A DNA stretch of 64,000 nucleotides, from the NCBI GenBank assembly GCA_934511465.1, contig CAKSWG010000006.1, positions 11,889 through 75,888 on the forward strand, given 5' to 3'. Shown piece after piece: positions 32,592 through 43,029 of the stretch (positions within the stretch are counted from its first letter, which is position 1; each line of letters opens with the position of its first letter). Source of the DNA: an uncultured Faecalibacterium sp. Its GTDB lineage: Bacteria; Bacillota; Clostridia; Oscillospirales; Ruminococcaceae. A program made the position numbers and the translations under genes. The notes under the pieces were generated by a model. That model worked only from the letters and a program-made list of their open reading frames with translations, was not told the origin of the DNA and made no database searches.

Positions 32592-34160
32592 ATGAAAAAA
32601 CGAATCGTAGCAATGTTTCTGGCTGTCTGCTTTATCGTGACATTGCTGCCAACGGCTGCGTTTGCGGCGGAGAAAGAAACGGATACCATGACGGGTTTCT
32701 GCGGTGCAGATGCATCTTATGAAGCTCAGACCTATAACTTTGCTTCTAGTGGGTATACCTGTACAGGTACATACTATAGTAATGCAATTTGGAAGTTGAC
32801 TCCGAATGCAACAGGCTATACGCTATCAATATCCGGAACGGGAGAAATCGGTGATTTTAATGAAAATGATACCTGGTCGTATAATAGACCATGGCACTAT
32901 GTGCTAGCAAAAAAAGAATCTAAGCCCGTTTCAGATAGCCGTAACATGATTACCAAAATCGAAATCAGTGATGGTATTACTAAGATTGGTTCACATACAT
33001 TTGAGGCATATGAGAATGTCACATCTATTGTTCTTCCGGAAAGTGTAACAGAGATAGGAGATTATGCTTTTAATTACTGTAAAGGGATTCAAACCGTTAA
33101 GTTTCCGTCAGACTTAAAGACACTTGGTAAAGTTGCATTTAGCGATTCTGGATTGACTTCTGTTGTATTTCCTGCATCTTTGGAAGTAATAGGAGACAAG
33201 GCGTTTAAAGCCTGCGATTCCATGTATGCTGTTGATGCTACAAATGTAAAAGCGTCGGCTTCCTATGGAATAGATGTATTTGTCAACATGAATATTCCCA
33301 ATGTTATTTACGTGAAAGATGCTGGGCAAAATGGCAGTATTATGACAAGCAACAGAACGGCGGGTGCAGTAACCAACGGCGGCACCTTTGACGCTGACAC
33401 CGAATTTGAAGAAGGTACTCTTGCAACGCCGAAAAAGGAAGGCTTCAAGTTCAACGGCTGGTATAAAGATGCCAATTTCAGCGGTCAACCGGTAGAAACT
33501 GTCGAGGCTGGCAATACTTACTACGCAAAATATAGAAAAAAAGCCAGGAACGGCATCACCATTGTGGACGAAGAGGGCGCGAGGATCGGAACACTGCCCA
33601 ATGCCGATGAAGACAGCACGGTCAAACTGCCCAACACCTTTGACGGCATCCCGGAGGGCAAGATCGTGTCCAGCTGGGAAGTTGTGGAGCCGCAGGGTCT
33701 GACCATTGAAAACAACAGCTTTAAGATGCCTGTTCAGAGAGTGACGCTGCGTGCCATTCTGGCCGATAAGCCCGCAGAGGAAGAGCCCGGCCAGACCGTT
33801 TCCGGCGGCGACGACGGTGCTGCTACCGCCGCTGTCATTCTGGGCGGTGCGGCCATTGGCGCTGTGACCTATGCAGTGGGCACCCAGATCTGGATGGAGA
33901 CCCACCTGCCGGATGGCGTCATTCCCACCAGCCGTGAACAGCTGGCCCTGATGCTGTGGAATGCCGCAGGCAGGCCCCAGCCCACCGGAACCGCTTTGTA
34001 TGCCGACATCAGCGCCGAAGCCGCGGACACCCAGCTGGCTGCACGCTGGTGTGTGGAGCAGGGCCTGATGAAGGACTACGGCGAGAGCTTCAAGCCCGGC
34101 AAGTACACCTTCCGCTGGCAGGTCATCAAGGCGTGGAACCGGGTGCAGAAAACGAACTGA
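32592..34160 (+). CDS. Leucine-rich-repeat surface protein with SLH-like C-terminus
   Basis: The 522-residue protein has a signal peptide (MKKRIVAMFLAVCFIVTLLP, cleavage after AFA), BspA-type leucine-rich repeats (about residues 120-245, with TKIGSHTFEAYENVTSIVLP and TEIGDYAFNYCKGIQTV), one Listeria-Bacteroides/Flg_new-type repeat (about 265-310, KFNGWYKDANFSGQPVE), a membrane-like helix (about 412-432) and a C-terminal SLH-like domain with SREQLALMLWNAAGRPQPTG. It is probably a cell-surface adhesin. The repeat part is AT-rich while the rest matches the GC-rich genome, so the gene looks mosaic. The start at 32592 has AGGAGG upstream. Confidence 0.8.
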   Translation: MKKRIVAMFLAVCFIVTLLPTAAFAAEKETDTMTGFCGADASYEAQTYNFASSGYTCTGTYYSNAIWKLTPNATGYTLSISGTGEIGDFNENDTWSYNRPWHYVLAKKESKPVSDSRNMITKIEISDGITKIGSHTFEAYENVTSIVLPESVTEIGDYAFNYCKGIQTVKFPSDLKTLGKVAFSDSGLTSVVFPASLEVIGDKAFKACDSMYAVDATNVKASASYGIDVFVNMNIPNVIYVKDAGQNGSIMTSNRTAGAVTNGGTFDADTEFEEGTLATPKKEGFKFNGWYKDANFSGQPVETVEAGNTYYAKYRKKARNGITIVDEEGARIGTLPNADEDSTVKLPNTFDGIPEGKIVSSWEVVEPQGLTIENNSFKMPVQRVTLRAILADKPAEEEPGQTVSGGDDGAATAAVILGGAAIGAVTYAVGTQIWMETHLPDGVIPTSREQLALMLWNAAGRPQPTGTALYADISAEAADTQLAARWCVEQGLMKDYGESFKPGKYTFRWQVIKAWNRVQKTN

Positions 34161-34189
34161 CACCCTGCCTATCAGAAAAACAGCTTTGA

Positions 34190-34227
34190 AAAAGGGGCTG
34201 CTGCACAAGTGTGCGGCAGCCCCTTTT
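34190..34227. terminator. Shared terminator between surface protein and kinase genes
   Basis: AAAAAGGGGCTGCTGCAC and GTGCGGCAGCCCCTTTT pair around AAGT, between convergent genes. Confidence 0.9.
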
Positions 34228-34236
34228 GTGATGGCT

Positions 34237-35757
34237 CTATTCCTGTACGGTCTTTTCGTTGGCGGGCAGGTCGTTCATGATGAACCAAAAGGTGGTGCCC
34301 ATGCCGATGGCGCTCTGCACGCCAAAGCGGAAGCCGTGCTGCTGGAAGATGGCTTTTGTGATGGAAAGGCCCAGCCCTGTGCCCTGCTTGCCGGAGTCGG
34401 AGCGGGAGCGGTAGTACCGGTCAAAGATGTAGGGCAGGTCGTCGGCAGAGATGCCGGGGCCGTGGTCCTCCACTTCCACCCGCACGCCCTCGGTGCAGCG
34501 CTGTGCCCGCAGGATGAAGATGCCATCCTTGCCAATGTGGTGCATGGCGTTGCCCAAAAGGTTGTGCAGCGCGCGCTGCATCATGTCCGGGTCGGCGTAG
34601 ACCGGCAGCTCCTCGTCCGGCAGCTCCAGCTTGAGCTGCCAGCCGTTCTGGGCGCAGATGGCGTCGTAGCGCTCGCTCACCTCGTCGCACAGCTGCGCCA
34701 TGTCAAAGTTCACACGCTCGCACTTGGCCGCGCCGCTTGTCACCTTGCTCAGCTCCATCACGCTGGACACCAGCGCGGTCAGGCGGTCGGTCTCGTCCAC
34801 AATGATGTTCATCTGCTCGTCGCGGTGGGCCTTGTCGTCACCGGTGATGTCGCGCACCGTTTCGGCGTAGCCCTTGATGAGGGTCAGCGGGGTGCGCAGG
34901 TCGTGGGAGACATTGGCCAGCAGGTCGCGCTGCATCTGCGAAGCATGCTGCACCTCGTTGGCCATGTGGTTGAAGTCCCGCGCCAGATCGCCCAGCTCAT
35001 CGCTGCGGCGGGTGTCCACATGCACAGCGTAGTTGCCCATGGCCATCTGCCGTGCCGCGCTGGAAAGCTGGCGCAGCGGCTTTGTGAACCACTCGCTGAA
35101 CAGCCACCCCGCCGTCATGGCAAAGGCAAAGATCACGGCGGCCGCCATGGGCAGCACGGTGCTCAACACCTTGCCGGCCTCGGCCACATGCACAAGGCTG
35201 GTCGTCACCAGCACGGTGTACTCGCCGCCGGAGGTGTTGCGCCCCACCAGCAGCTGCGCCGAGCCGGACAGCCGCGGCGGGTTGAGCGTTTGCACAAAGC
35301 CGCCTGTGGTGCGGCATTTTTTGCGCATGGCCACGGCGGTGGACACCACCATGTCGTTGTTGGAAGAATCTGACAGCAGCGTTTCGTGCAGGTTGCAATA
35401 GGACTGGTTCTCGATTTTGTAAATGGTGCGCATGGTGGTATCGGAGATATCCACACAGAAGCTGTTCAGGGAACCGCTGGCGTACAGCTGGGTGGCCAGA
35501 CGGTCAAAGAACTGGGTGTTCACCGTAAGATGCCCAAACGACCATGCCGAAAGGGTCTGGCCTTCGGCCAGCGCCCGGTCCAGATCGGCGGTGATGGCTT
35601 CGGCCTGCGTGGTCAGCTGCTTTTCGATGTGCTTTGTGTACAGCGGTTCCAGCAGCTGGGTGGACAAAAACCACACCAGTGCCAGCAGGAACAGGCAGAT
35701 ACAGCACAAGAACCACATCAGCTGTCCGCGGATGCCGGGGGAGTGATGGTGCCGCAT
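34237..35757 (-). CDS. Membrane sensor histidine kinase
   Basis: The 506-residue kinase has two membrane helices (about residues 13-33 and 180-203) bracketing an extracellular sensor domain, then HAMP (about 200-255), HisKA with the phospho-accepting histidine in VSHDLRTPL, and the ATPase domain with HNLLGNAMHHI, EDHGPGIS and GKQGTGLGLSI. Its partner response regulator lies upstream in the same operon with an 18-base gap. The signal is not evident from the sensor sequence. Confidence 0.95.
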   Translation of the reverse strand: MRHHHSPGIRGQLMWFLCCICLFLLALVWFLSTQLLEPLYTKHIEKQLTTQAEAITADLDRALAEGQTLSAWSFGHLTVNTQFFDRLATQLYASGSLNSFCVDISDTTMRTIYKIENQSYCNLHETLLSDSSNNDMVVSTAVAMRKKCRTTGGFVQTLNPPRLSGSAQLLVGRNTSGGEYTVLVTTSLVHVAEAGKVLSTVLPMAAAVIFAFAMTAGWLFSEWFTKPLRQLSSAARQMAMGNYAVHVDTRRSDELGDLARDFNHMANEVQHASQMQRDLLANVSHDLRTPLTLIKGYAETVRDITGDDKAHRDEQMNIIVDETDRLTALVSSVMELSKVTSGAAKCERVNFDMAQLCDEVSERYDAICAQNGWQLKLELPDEELPVYADPDMMQRALHNLLGNAMHHIGKDGIFILRAQRCTEGVRVEVEDHGPGISADDLPYIFDRYYRSRSDSGKQGTGLGLSITKAIFQQHGFRFGVQSAIGMGTTFWFIMNDLPANEKTVQE

Positions 35758-35775
35758 GAAACCTCCACTCCTTTA

Positions 35776-36462
35776 TCAGCGCGCTGCGTCGGGGTCGAAC
35801 TTATAGCCGATGCCCCACACAGTGGCAATGTAGCCGCGGCACTTGCCAAGGTGGCCCCGCAGCATTTTTACGTGGGTGTCCACGGTGCGGTCCTCGCCAA
35901 AGTAGTCGTAGTTCCACACCTTCTGCAAAATTTTCTCGCGGCTGAGGGCGATGCCTTTGTTGGAGGCAAGGAACACCAGCAGGTCGAACTCTTTGGGCGT
36001 CAGGGCCACGTCCTCGCCGGAAACGCGCACCGTGTGGCTGGCCGTGTCGATGGTCAGCTCGCCAAAGGTCATGGTGTCGGAAGCGGCGGCGGGCTTTGGC
36101 ATGGTGCGGTTCAGCACGGCCTTTACGCGGGCCACCAGCTCGCGCGGCGAGAAGGGCTTGACCACATAATCATCGGCGCCGCCCTCAAGGCCCGCCAGCT
36201 TGTCGTACTCCTCGCCGCGGGCGGTGAGGATGATCACCGGTGTGTTGATGTGGCGGGCGCGCATCTCGCGCAGGCAGGTCATGCCGTCCATAAACGGCAT
36301 CATCAGGTCCAGAATGACAAGGTCGAAGGCCCCGCCGGAAAGCTGGGTCAGCGCCGCAGTGCCGTCGGCGGCCTCTTCACATACGTAACCGGAATATTGT
36401 AAATGTTCGCGGATCAGCTCGCGGATGCGCGGCTCATCGTCAACGATCAGGATCTTAGCCAT
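35776..36462 (-). CDS. OmpR-family response regulator
   Basis: The 228-residue regulator has a receiver domain with the acidic pocket DDEPR, the phosphorylated aspartate in VILDLMMPF and the switch lysine in VVKPFSPREL, then a winged-helix DNA-binding domain (GELTIDTASHTVRVSGEDVAL, WNYDYFGEDRTVDTHVKML). I chose the ATG at 36462 (MAKILIVDDE) with an AGGAAGGGG site. It is the first gene of the pair with the kinase and probably autoregulates. Confidence 0.95.
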   Translation of the reverse strand: MAKILIVDDEPRIRELIREHLQYSGYVCEEAADGTAALTQLSGGAFDLVILDLMMPFMDGMTCLREMRARHINTPVIILTARGEEYDKLAGLEGGADDYVVKPFSPRELVARVKAVLNRTMPKPAAASDTMTFGELTIDTASHTVRVSGEDVALTPKEFDLLVFLASNKGIALSREKILQKVWNYDYFGEDRTVDTHVKMLRGHLGKCRGYIATVWGIGYKFDPDAAR

Positions 36463-36646
36463 AATACAGTCCCCTTCCTCGAAAATAGACTTCTCATCCA
36501 TCGTATCATACAGCAAGAATAGGAAAAAGCTGTGAAGTTTGCGTGAACGCTTTTCAAAAAAGCACGGGCGTACCCACTCTCAGTATACCACAGAAAACCA
36601 GCCCTGCACAGCCGCAGTTTCAAAGCGGATAAAACAGACAGTTTTA

Positions 36647-36675
36647 TTGAACAAAAGCGTGGAATATGATACTAT
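36647..36675 (+). promoter_or_regulatory. Promoter of the RpiR-type regulator
   Basis: TTGAAC (36647-36652) and TACTAT (36670-36675) are 17 bases apart, about 47 bases before the start. Confidence 0.5.
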
Positions 36676-36722
36676 AACGATAAGATCTTTTGCCGGAAAA
36701 CGGAATACAGGAGGGCGGGCTC

Positions 36723-37541
36723 ATGGGCATTCTGTACGACAGACTTCTGATCCTGCTGAACGAATCCAGCAGCGACTCCACCTTTTATCACATTGCGCTG
36801 GCCATGCTGCAAAATATGGAACTGCTGCACAGCCTTGCCATCAACGAGGTGGCGGACCTGTGCAGGGTATCCAAGTCCACCATTTCCAAGTTCATCCGGG
36901 CGCTGGGCTACGAGGACTACGCCGAGTTCCGGGAGGCAGCAAAGTTTCAGGATAACAAATACAAAAACCGCTTCAATTACATTGAGGATGTGATGGGCTA
37001 CCTGAAAAACCACACGCCGGAGCAGTATGCGGTGCAGATGGCACGGGATATCCGCACCACCGAAGCAGAACTGGACTGGACGGCCATCGACCGGCTGGTG
37101 GAGGACCTGATCCGGTATAAAAAGGTGTTTGCGCTGGGGATGATGTTTTCCGGTACGGCAGCCATGGATCTACAGATCAAGCTGGGCTACTGCGGCAAGT
37201 TCATCGTGGCAACGCTGGACGATATCAAGCAGACCGGCAACATTGCCCGGGCAGATGCGGACACTTTGCTGATCGTGTTCAGCGATTCCGGCCAGTACCT
37301 GAACCGGTACGATACCATCGATGATTTTTACCACAAGGACATCTTCAACACCACCAAGGCAAAGATCGTGCTCATCACCTCGGACGAAACGATGGCCCAT
37401 GACCCCCGCGTGGCCTACAGCATCCTGTTCCGCCGCGGCGACGAGGTGCACACCCACCGCACGGCGTATCCGTTCATCAGCGATATGATCGCATGGCGCT
37501 ACCGCGAGGCCACCCGCAAAAAAACGGAAACACTGGTATAA
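36723..37541 (+). CDS. MurR/RpiR family transcriptional regulator
   Basis: The 272-residue protein has an N-terminal RpiR helix-turn-helix (ADLCRVSKSTISKFIRALGY, about residues 45-65) and a C-terminal SIS sugar-phosphate-binding domain. The ATG at 36723 has AGGAGGG upstream. It lies directly before a GH1 glycosidase and a beta-glucoside EIIBC, so a phospho-sugar from that pathway is the likely effector. A strong terminator separates it from them, which suggests control in trans rather than one transcript. Confidence 0.88.
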   Translation: MGILYDRLLILLNESSSDSTFYHIALAMLQNMELLHSLAINEVADLCRVSKSTISKFIRALGYEDYAEFREAAKFQDNKYKNRFNYIEDVMGYLKNHTPEQYAVQMARDIRTTEAELDWTAIDRLVEDLIRYKKVFALGMMFSGTAAMDLQIKLGYCGKFIVATLDDIKQTGNIARADADTLLIVFSDSGQYLNRYDTIDDFYHKDIFNTTKAKIVLITSDETMAHDPRVAYSILFRRGDEVHTHRTAYPFISDMIAWRYREATRKKTETLV

Positions 37542-37550
37542 TGCACAAAC

Positions 37551-37597
37551 AAAAGCGCGTACATTCTGGCAAACTGCCGAATGTACGCGCTTTTTGT
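37551..37597 (+). terminator. Terminator of the RpiR gene
   Basis: AAAAGCGCGTACATTC and GAATGTACGCGCTTTTT form a long perfect stem around a 12-base loop. Confidence 0.93.
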
Positions 37598-37646
37598 TTC
37601 CAAATTGCGAAATTTGCCATGTATCCAACACGGACAAATATAATAG

Positions 37647-39167
<1,521 letters not shown>

Positions 39168-39199
39168 AGGGATCATAAATAAAGCAAAGGAGAATCAAC

Positions 39200-40570
39200 A
39201 TGGCATTTGATGCAAAGAAAACGGCTGCGGAAGTGGTTCAGCTGGTGGGCGGCACCGAGAACATTTCCACTGTGGCACACTGCATGACCCGGCTGCGGTT
39301 CGTGGTCAAGGATCTGAACAAGGCGGATCAGGAAGCACTGAAAAAGATCCCCGGCGTGCTGGGCGTGATCTACGCCGGCGGCCAGCTGATGGTGGTTTTG
39401 GGCAAGAACCTGCTGCCCGTGTATGAGGCGGTCGTGAAGGACTTTGACCTCAAGGAAGGTGCAGCCGTCAACGAGGATCTGGATGCGCCCAAGGAAAAGC
39501 AGCCCCTCACCGTGAAGAGCGCAGGTGTTGCAGTGCTGAACTACGTTTCCGCTGCCGTGGCGCCCATGATCACCGGTCTGGTGGCGGGCGGCATGCTCAA
39601 GGTGCTGCTGCTGCTCATCACGCTGGTGAACGCAGACTTCTCCGGCACCAGTACATACGCCCTGCTCAGCGGCGTTGCGGATGCGGCCTTCTACTTCATG
39701 CCCATCTTTGCTGCCTACGGCGCAGCCAAGAAGCTGGGCGGCACCCCCATCTACTCCATGATCTGTGCCGCAGCCCTGCTGCACGGCAAGTATACCGCGC
39801 TGGTGGCTGCCGGTGAGCCTGTTACCCTGCTGGGCCTCCCCGTGCGTCTGATGAGCTACTCCAGCTCCCTGCTGCCGGCGCTGCTGATCGCACTGTGCGC
39901 ATACTATCTGGAAAAGTTCTTCAACAAGATCGTTCCGGGCATCTTCAAGTCCCTGCTGGTGGGCCTGTGCACCGTTACCGTCACCTCCATTCTGGGCTTC
40001 ACCGTGCTGGCTCCTCTGGGCGGCTATTTGGGCAACTATCTGGCTGTCGTGTTCGGCTTCCTGGGCGATAAGATCGGCTTTATCACCGTTGGCCTGCTGG
40101 CCGCCTGCCTGCCTTGGCTGGTCATGACCGGTATGCATCTGGGTCTGGTACCCTTCATGACACAGGCTCTGACCAACCCCGGTTACGATGCTGTGTTCCG
40201 TCCCGCGTTCATTCTGCACAACATGGCAGAAGGCGGTGCCTGCATCGGCGTGGCCCTGCGCACCAAGAACGCTGAGAAGCGTGCCGAAGCGCTGTCCATC
40301 GCATTCGGCTGCATCGTGGCCGGTGTCACCGAGCCCGCTATTTACGGCATCAACCTGCCCCGCAAGAAGCCCATGTACGGCGTGATGGCCGGCGGCGCTG
40401 TGGGCGGCGTCGTGGCCGGTCTGCTGGGCGCTAAGGCTTACGTGATGGGCTACTCCACCGTGCTGGCCCTGCCCATCTTCCAAGATACCATCATCGCCAT
40501 GAGCATCGCCATCGTGACTGCCATCGTGGTGGCTGCCATTGTGACCTACGTGCTGGGCTTTGAGGAATAA
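39200..40570 (+). CDS. PTS beta-glucoside-type transporter subunit EIIBC
   Basis: The 456-residue protein has the EIIB domain with the phosphorylated Cys28 (VAHCMTRLRF) and a C-terminal EIIC membrane domain with about ten helices and the motif GVTEPAIYGINLPRKKP. There is no EIIA domain, so an EIIA from elsewhere must serve it. It imports and phosphorylates a beta-glucoside for the GH1 enzyme encoded just upstream. Confidence 0.93.
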   Translation: MAFDAKKTAAEVVQLVGGTENISTVAHCMTRLRFVVKDLNKADQEALKKIPGVLGVIYAGGQLMVVLGKNLLPVYEAVVKDFDLKEGAAVNEDLDAPKEKQPLTVKSAGVAVLNYVSAAVAPMITGLVAGGMLKVLLLLITLVNADFSGTSTYALLSGVADAAFYFMPIFAAYGAAKKLGGTPIYSMICAAALLHGKYTALVAAGEPVTLLGLPVRLMSYSSSLLPALLIALCAYYLEKFFNKIVPGIFKSLLVGLCTVTVTSILGFTVLAPLGGYLGNYLAVVFGFLGDKIGFITVGLLAACLPWLVMTGMHLGLVPFMTQALTNPGYDAVFRPAFILHNMAEGGACIGVALRTKNAEKRAEALSIAFGCIVAGVTEPAIYGINLPRKKPMYGVMAGGAVGGVVAGLLGAKAYVMGYSTVLALPIFQDTIIAMSIAIVTAIVVAAIVTYVLGFEE

Positions 40571-40623
40571 GTGCTTTACAGGTAAATGAAGAACGCTGCG
40601 CCGTGCAGGGCGCAGCAGAACGT

Positions 40624-40662
40624 AAAAGGTCCTTCCGGATGCACCCGGAAGGACCTCTTTTT
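40624..40662 (+). terminator. Terminator of the GH1-EIIBC operon
   Basis: AAAAGGTCCTTCCGG and CCGGAAGGACCTCTTTTT form the stem around ATGCAC, followed by five T. Confidence 0.9.
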
Positions 40663-40690
40663 GTATGCATTTTCGGCTGCGGCACGGCGC

Positions 40691-40918
40691 TTATTCTTCG
40701 ATGCGCACAAAGCGGGGCTGTACTTTTCCGTCCCGCTCCACGGTCTCGCACCACATGGCGGCGGGACGCACCCAGAGGCCGCGCTCACCGTACAAAGCGC
40801 GGTACACCACCATTTCCTCTTCGGTCTCGCTGTGGCGGGCCATGCCCAGCACCTCGTATTCATTGCCCTTGAAATGCCGGTAGCGGCCCGGCAGAACGTT
40901 GTATTTGAATGCTTCCAT
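40691..40918 (-). CDS. DUF1653 family small protein
   Basis: The 75-residue protein shows the DUF1653 pattern, with GRYRHFKGNEYEVLGMARHS, VVYRALYGERGLWVRPAAMW and a C-terminal RFVRIEE. I prefer the ATG at 40918 because GAGG lies six bases upstream; the ATG at 40924 overlaps that site. The family is common, cytoplasmic and of unknown function. A much longer open frame in the same phase extends upstream but is antisense to the propeller gene and not coding. A TATAAT lies about 50 bases upstream of the start. Confidence 0.85.
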   Translation of the reverse strand: MEAFKYNVLPGRYRHFKGNEYEVLGMARHSETEEEMVVYRALYGERGLWVRPAAMWCETVERDGKVQPRFVRIEE

Positions 40919-41038
40919 TTTCATCCTCGATTCCGGTCGTTTGCGCACGATGGTATGACCAAACGGATTATAGCATACTTTCGTGCAGCAAAAAAGGCTT
41001 TTGCGGGAAAGATGCGGAAAAAGGCCTGCGGCGGATGC

Positions 41039-41067
41039 TTGCACTGCCGCGCCGCAAATGCTATACT
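41039..41067 (+). promoter_or_regulatory. Promoter of the propeller gene
   Basis: TTGCAC (41039-41044) and TATACT (41062-41067) are spaced by 17 bases, 58 bases before the start. Confidence 0.75.
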
Positions 41068-41125
41068 GAAACGATAAGGGCAGGCAAACCTGCCAAGACT
41101 GCTGACAAACAAAGGAAATAGCCCT

Positions 41126-42436
41126 ATGAGGATCGGACTTGTTGAATTTCTGCTCATCCTTGCCATTGCGTCGCTCACCATCGGGCCGCAGGTGGCATTG
41201 TTCGTGGACCGCTGGATGCGGCGGGCGAACCGCGTCAATGCCAGAGCCGCCCGCCGCCGGGCAGAATATGCCGCACAGGCCGCAGCCGAGCGGGATGCCC
41301 TGCTCAAGCGCTTCCGCACGGCCAGCACCGTGTTCGGCGTGGGCATTCTGCTGGCGCTGGTGTACGCGCTGGTGTTCCGGCCCATCGATACACCGCCCCA
41401 AAGCTACACGGCACCGGACGTCCGGCAGGACACCGGTGCGGTGCAGACGGCCCTTGCCGCCGATAACAAGGGTACGCTGGCGCTGGGCGAATATCAGGGC
41501 GTGGACTGCATCCGCACCCGGGACGGCCTTGTGTACGCGGCCGCCTACGACGGCGCTGTGCTGAAAAAACGCAAAAGCGACCTTGTGCGCACCGATGGCG
41601 GGCACTGTGCGGCCATCCTTTCGGTGGATGGCGAGCTGACCGGCTTTGCCTTTGACGGCAGCGGGGACCTGTGGCTGAGCATCCTCACGCCCGGCGGCGG
41701 AAGTCTGTGCCGTGCCGCCCATGACAGCTGGGGCACGGCGGTGGAGCAGGTGGTGACCCAGATCGACGGCGCACCGCTGGGGGCCGTCTCGGCGGTGGAA
41801 GCTGCGCCGGACGGCAAAATTTATTTTGCCGCAGCCGCCGCCGGGCCTGCCGACGGGCTGGAGAACACCCTGCGCACCGAGCTGCTGGCCCACACCGGCA
41901 CCGGCTGCGTGTATGTGTACGACCCGGCGGCCCGCACCGTGCAGAAGGTGCTGGGCGGTGTGGCCGGTGCTGCCGGTCTGGCCCTGAGCCCGGACGGCAG
42001 CACGCTGTACGTTGCCGACCTTGCCAGCCGCTGTGTGTGGAGCGTGAGCGCCGCCGCGCAGGATCTGACGGCAGGCGGCAAAAACTGCCGGAGCTTCGTT
42101 TCCGGCCTGCCGGGCTATCCCGGCGCACTGGCGGTGGACGCAGACGGCACGCTGTACATCGGCTACCGCTGGGCCCGCAGCAGCTGGCTGGAAAAGAACG
42201 CAGGCAGCACCCTGCTGCGCGGCATTGCCCTGCGCGCGGGCCGGAACTTGCAGGAAAAGCTGTTCGGCCTGCCCGCTGACGCTCCCTGTGCCGAAGCGGT
42301 GGACACCGCCGACGGCAGCTGGAAGCGGATCGTCTCCGGCAAAGATGCAGGCAGCGTGACGGCCCTGTGCCCGGCGGAAAGCCGGCTGTATCTGGGCCTT
42401 GCAGGCAGCGAAAAGGTGCGCAGCGCAAATCTTTGA
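41126..42436 (+). CDS. Membrane-anchored strictosidine-synthase/SMP-30-like beta-propeller
   Basis: The 436-residue protein has an N-terminal helix (IGLVEFLLILAIASLTIGPQ) that looks like a TatA/TatB helix, a basic amphipathic stretch, a second membrane helix (about residues 65-83) and a propeller domain. VAGAAGLALSPDGSTLYVAD and GLPGYPGALAVDADGTLYIG match strictosidine-synthase-like and SMP-30/NHL propellers. Such enzymes hydrolyse lactones or esters, but the metal ligands cannot be confirmed here. It starts a cluster with a DUF436 gene, a YggS gene and an ABC exporter. Confidence 0.65.
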   Translation: MRIGLVEFLLILAIASLTIGPQVALFVDRWMRRANRVNARAARRRAEYAAQAAAERDALLKRFRTASTVFGVGILLALVYALVFRPIDTPPQSYTAPDVRQDTGAVQTALAADNKGTLALGEYQGVDCIRTRDGLVYAAAYDGAVLKKRKSDLVRTDGGHCAAILSVDGELTGFAFDGSGDLWLSILTPGGGSLCRAAHDSWGTAVEQVVTQIDGAPLGAVSAVEAAPDGKIYFAAAAAGPADGLENTLRTELLAHTGTGCVYVYDPAARTVQKVLGGVAGAAGLALSPDGSTLYVADLASRCVWSVSAAAQDLTAGGKNCRSFVSGLPGYPGALAVDADGTLYIGYRWARSSWLEKNAGSTLLRGIALRAGRNLQEKLFGLPADAPCAEAVDTADGSWKRIVSGKDAGSVTALCPAESRLYLGLAGSEKVRSANL

Positions 42437-42463
42437 TTTTTGATAAAAAACGAGGTGTTTTTT

Positions 42464-43024
42464 ATGACGGAAGCATTCAAAAAGCAAATTGAGACCGAGG
42501 CCCGGCAGGCCGTGACCGAACTGCTGGCCGAGGCCAAACTGAAAAAAGGCGATGTATTCGTGGTGGGCTGCTCGTCCAGCGAGATCGTGGGCGGGCACAT
42601 CGGCAAAGATTCCAGTCTGGAAGCGGCGCAGGCCGTGTATGCGGGCGTGGCACCGGTGCTGGCCGAAAACGGCATCTGGCTGGCCGCGCAGTGCTGTGAG
42701 CACCTGAACCGCGCCATTATAATTGAGCGGGAAGCCGCCGAAAAATACGGCTGGGAAGAGGTGTGCGTGGTGCCGCGCCCCCACGCAGGCGGCAGCTGGG
42801 CCACCACCTGCTGGAAGAAGTTCAAAGAGCCGGTGGCCGTGGAAGAGATCCGCGCCCATGCAGGCATTGATATCGGCGGTACCCTCATCGGGATGCACCT
42901 GAAGCGGGTGGCCGTGCCGGTGCGGCTGAGCCTTTCTAAAATTGGCGAAGCGAACATCCTGTGCGCCCGCACCCGCCCGAAGCTCATCGGCGGCGAGCGT
43001 GCCAAGTATACCGAGGAGGACTGA
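42464..43024 (+). CDS. TIGR01440/DUF436 family protein (YwlG-like)
   Basis: The 186-residue protein shows VVGCSSSEIVGGHIGKDSS near residue 35, CEHLNRAII and HAGIDIGGTLIGMHLK, all typical of the DUF436/YwlG family, which is conserved in Firmicutes and of unknown function. The ATG at 42464 has a GAGGTG site; a TTG further upstream is less likely. It is followed five bases later by the YggS-type gene. Confidence 0.88.
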   Translation: MTEAFKKQIETEARQAVTELLAEAKLKKGDVFVVGCSSSEIVGGHIGKDSSLEAAQAVYAGVAPVLAENGIWLAAQCCEHLNRAIIIEREAAEKYGWEEVCVVPRPHAGGSWATTCWKKFKEPVAVEEIRAHAGIDIGGTLIGMHLKRVAVPVRLSLSKIGEANILCARTRPKLIGGERAKYTEED

Positions 43025-43029
43025 GCATC

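Noticed and set aside
40919..42898. Long upstream extension of the DUF1653 frame on the minus strand
   Set aside because: Only the last 75 codons show a family and have a ribosome site. The rest is antisense to the propeller gene.
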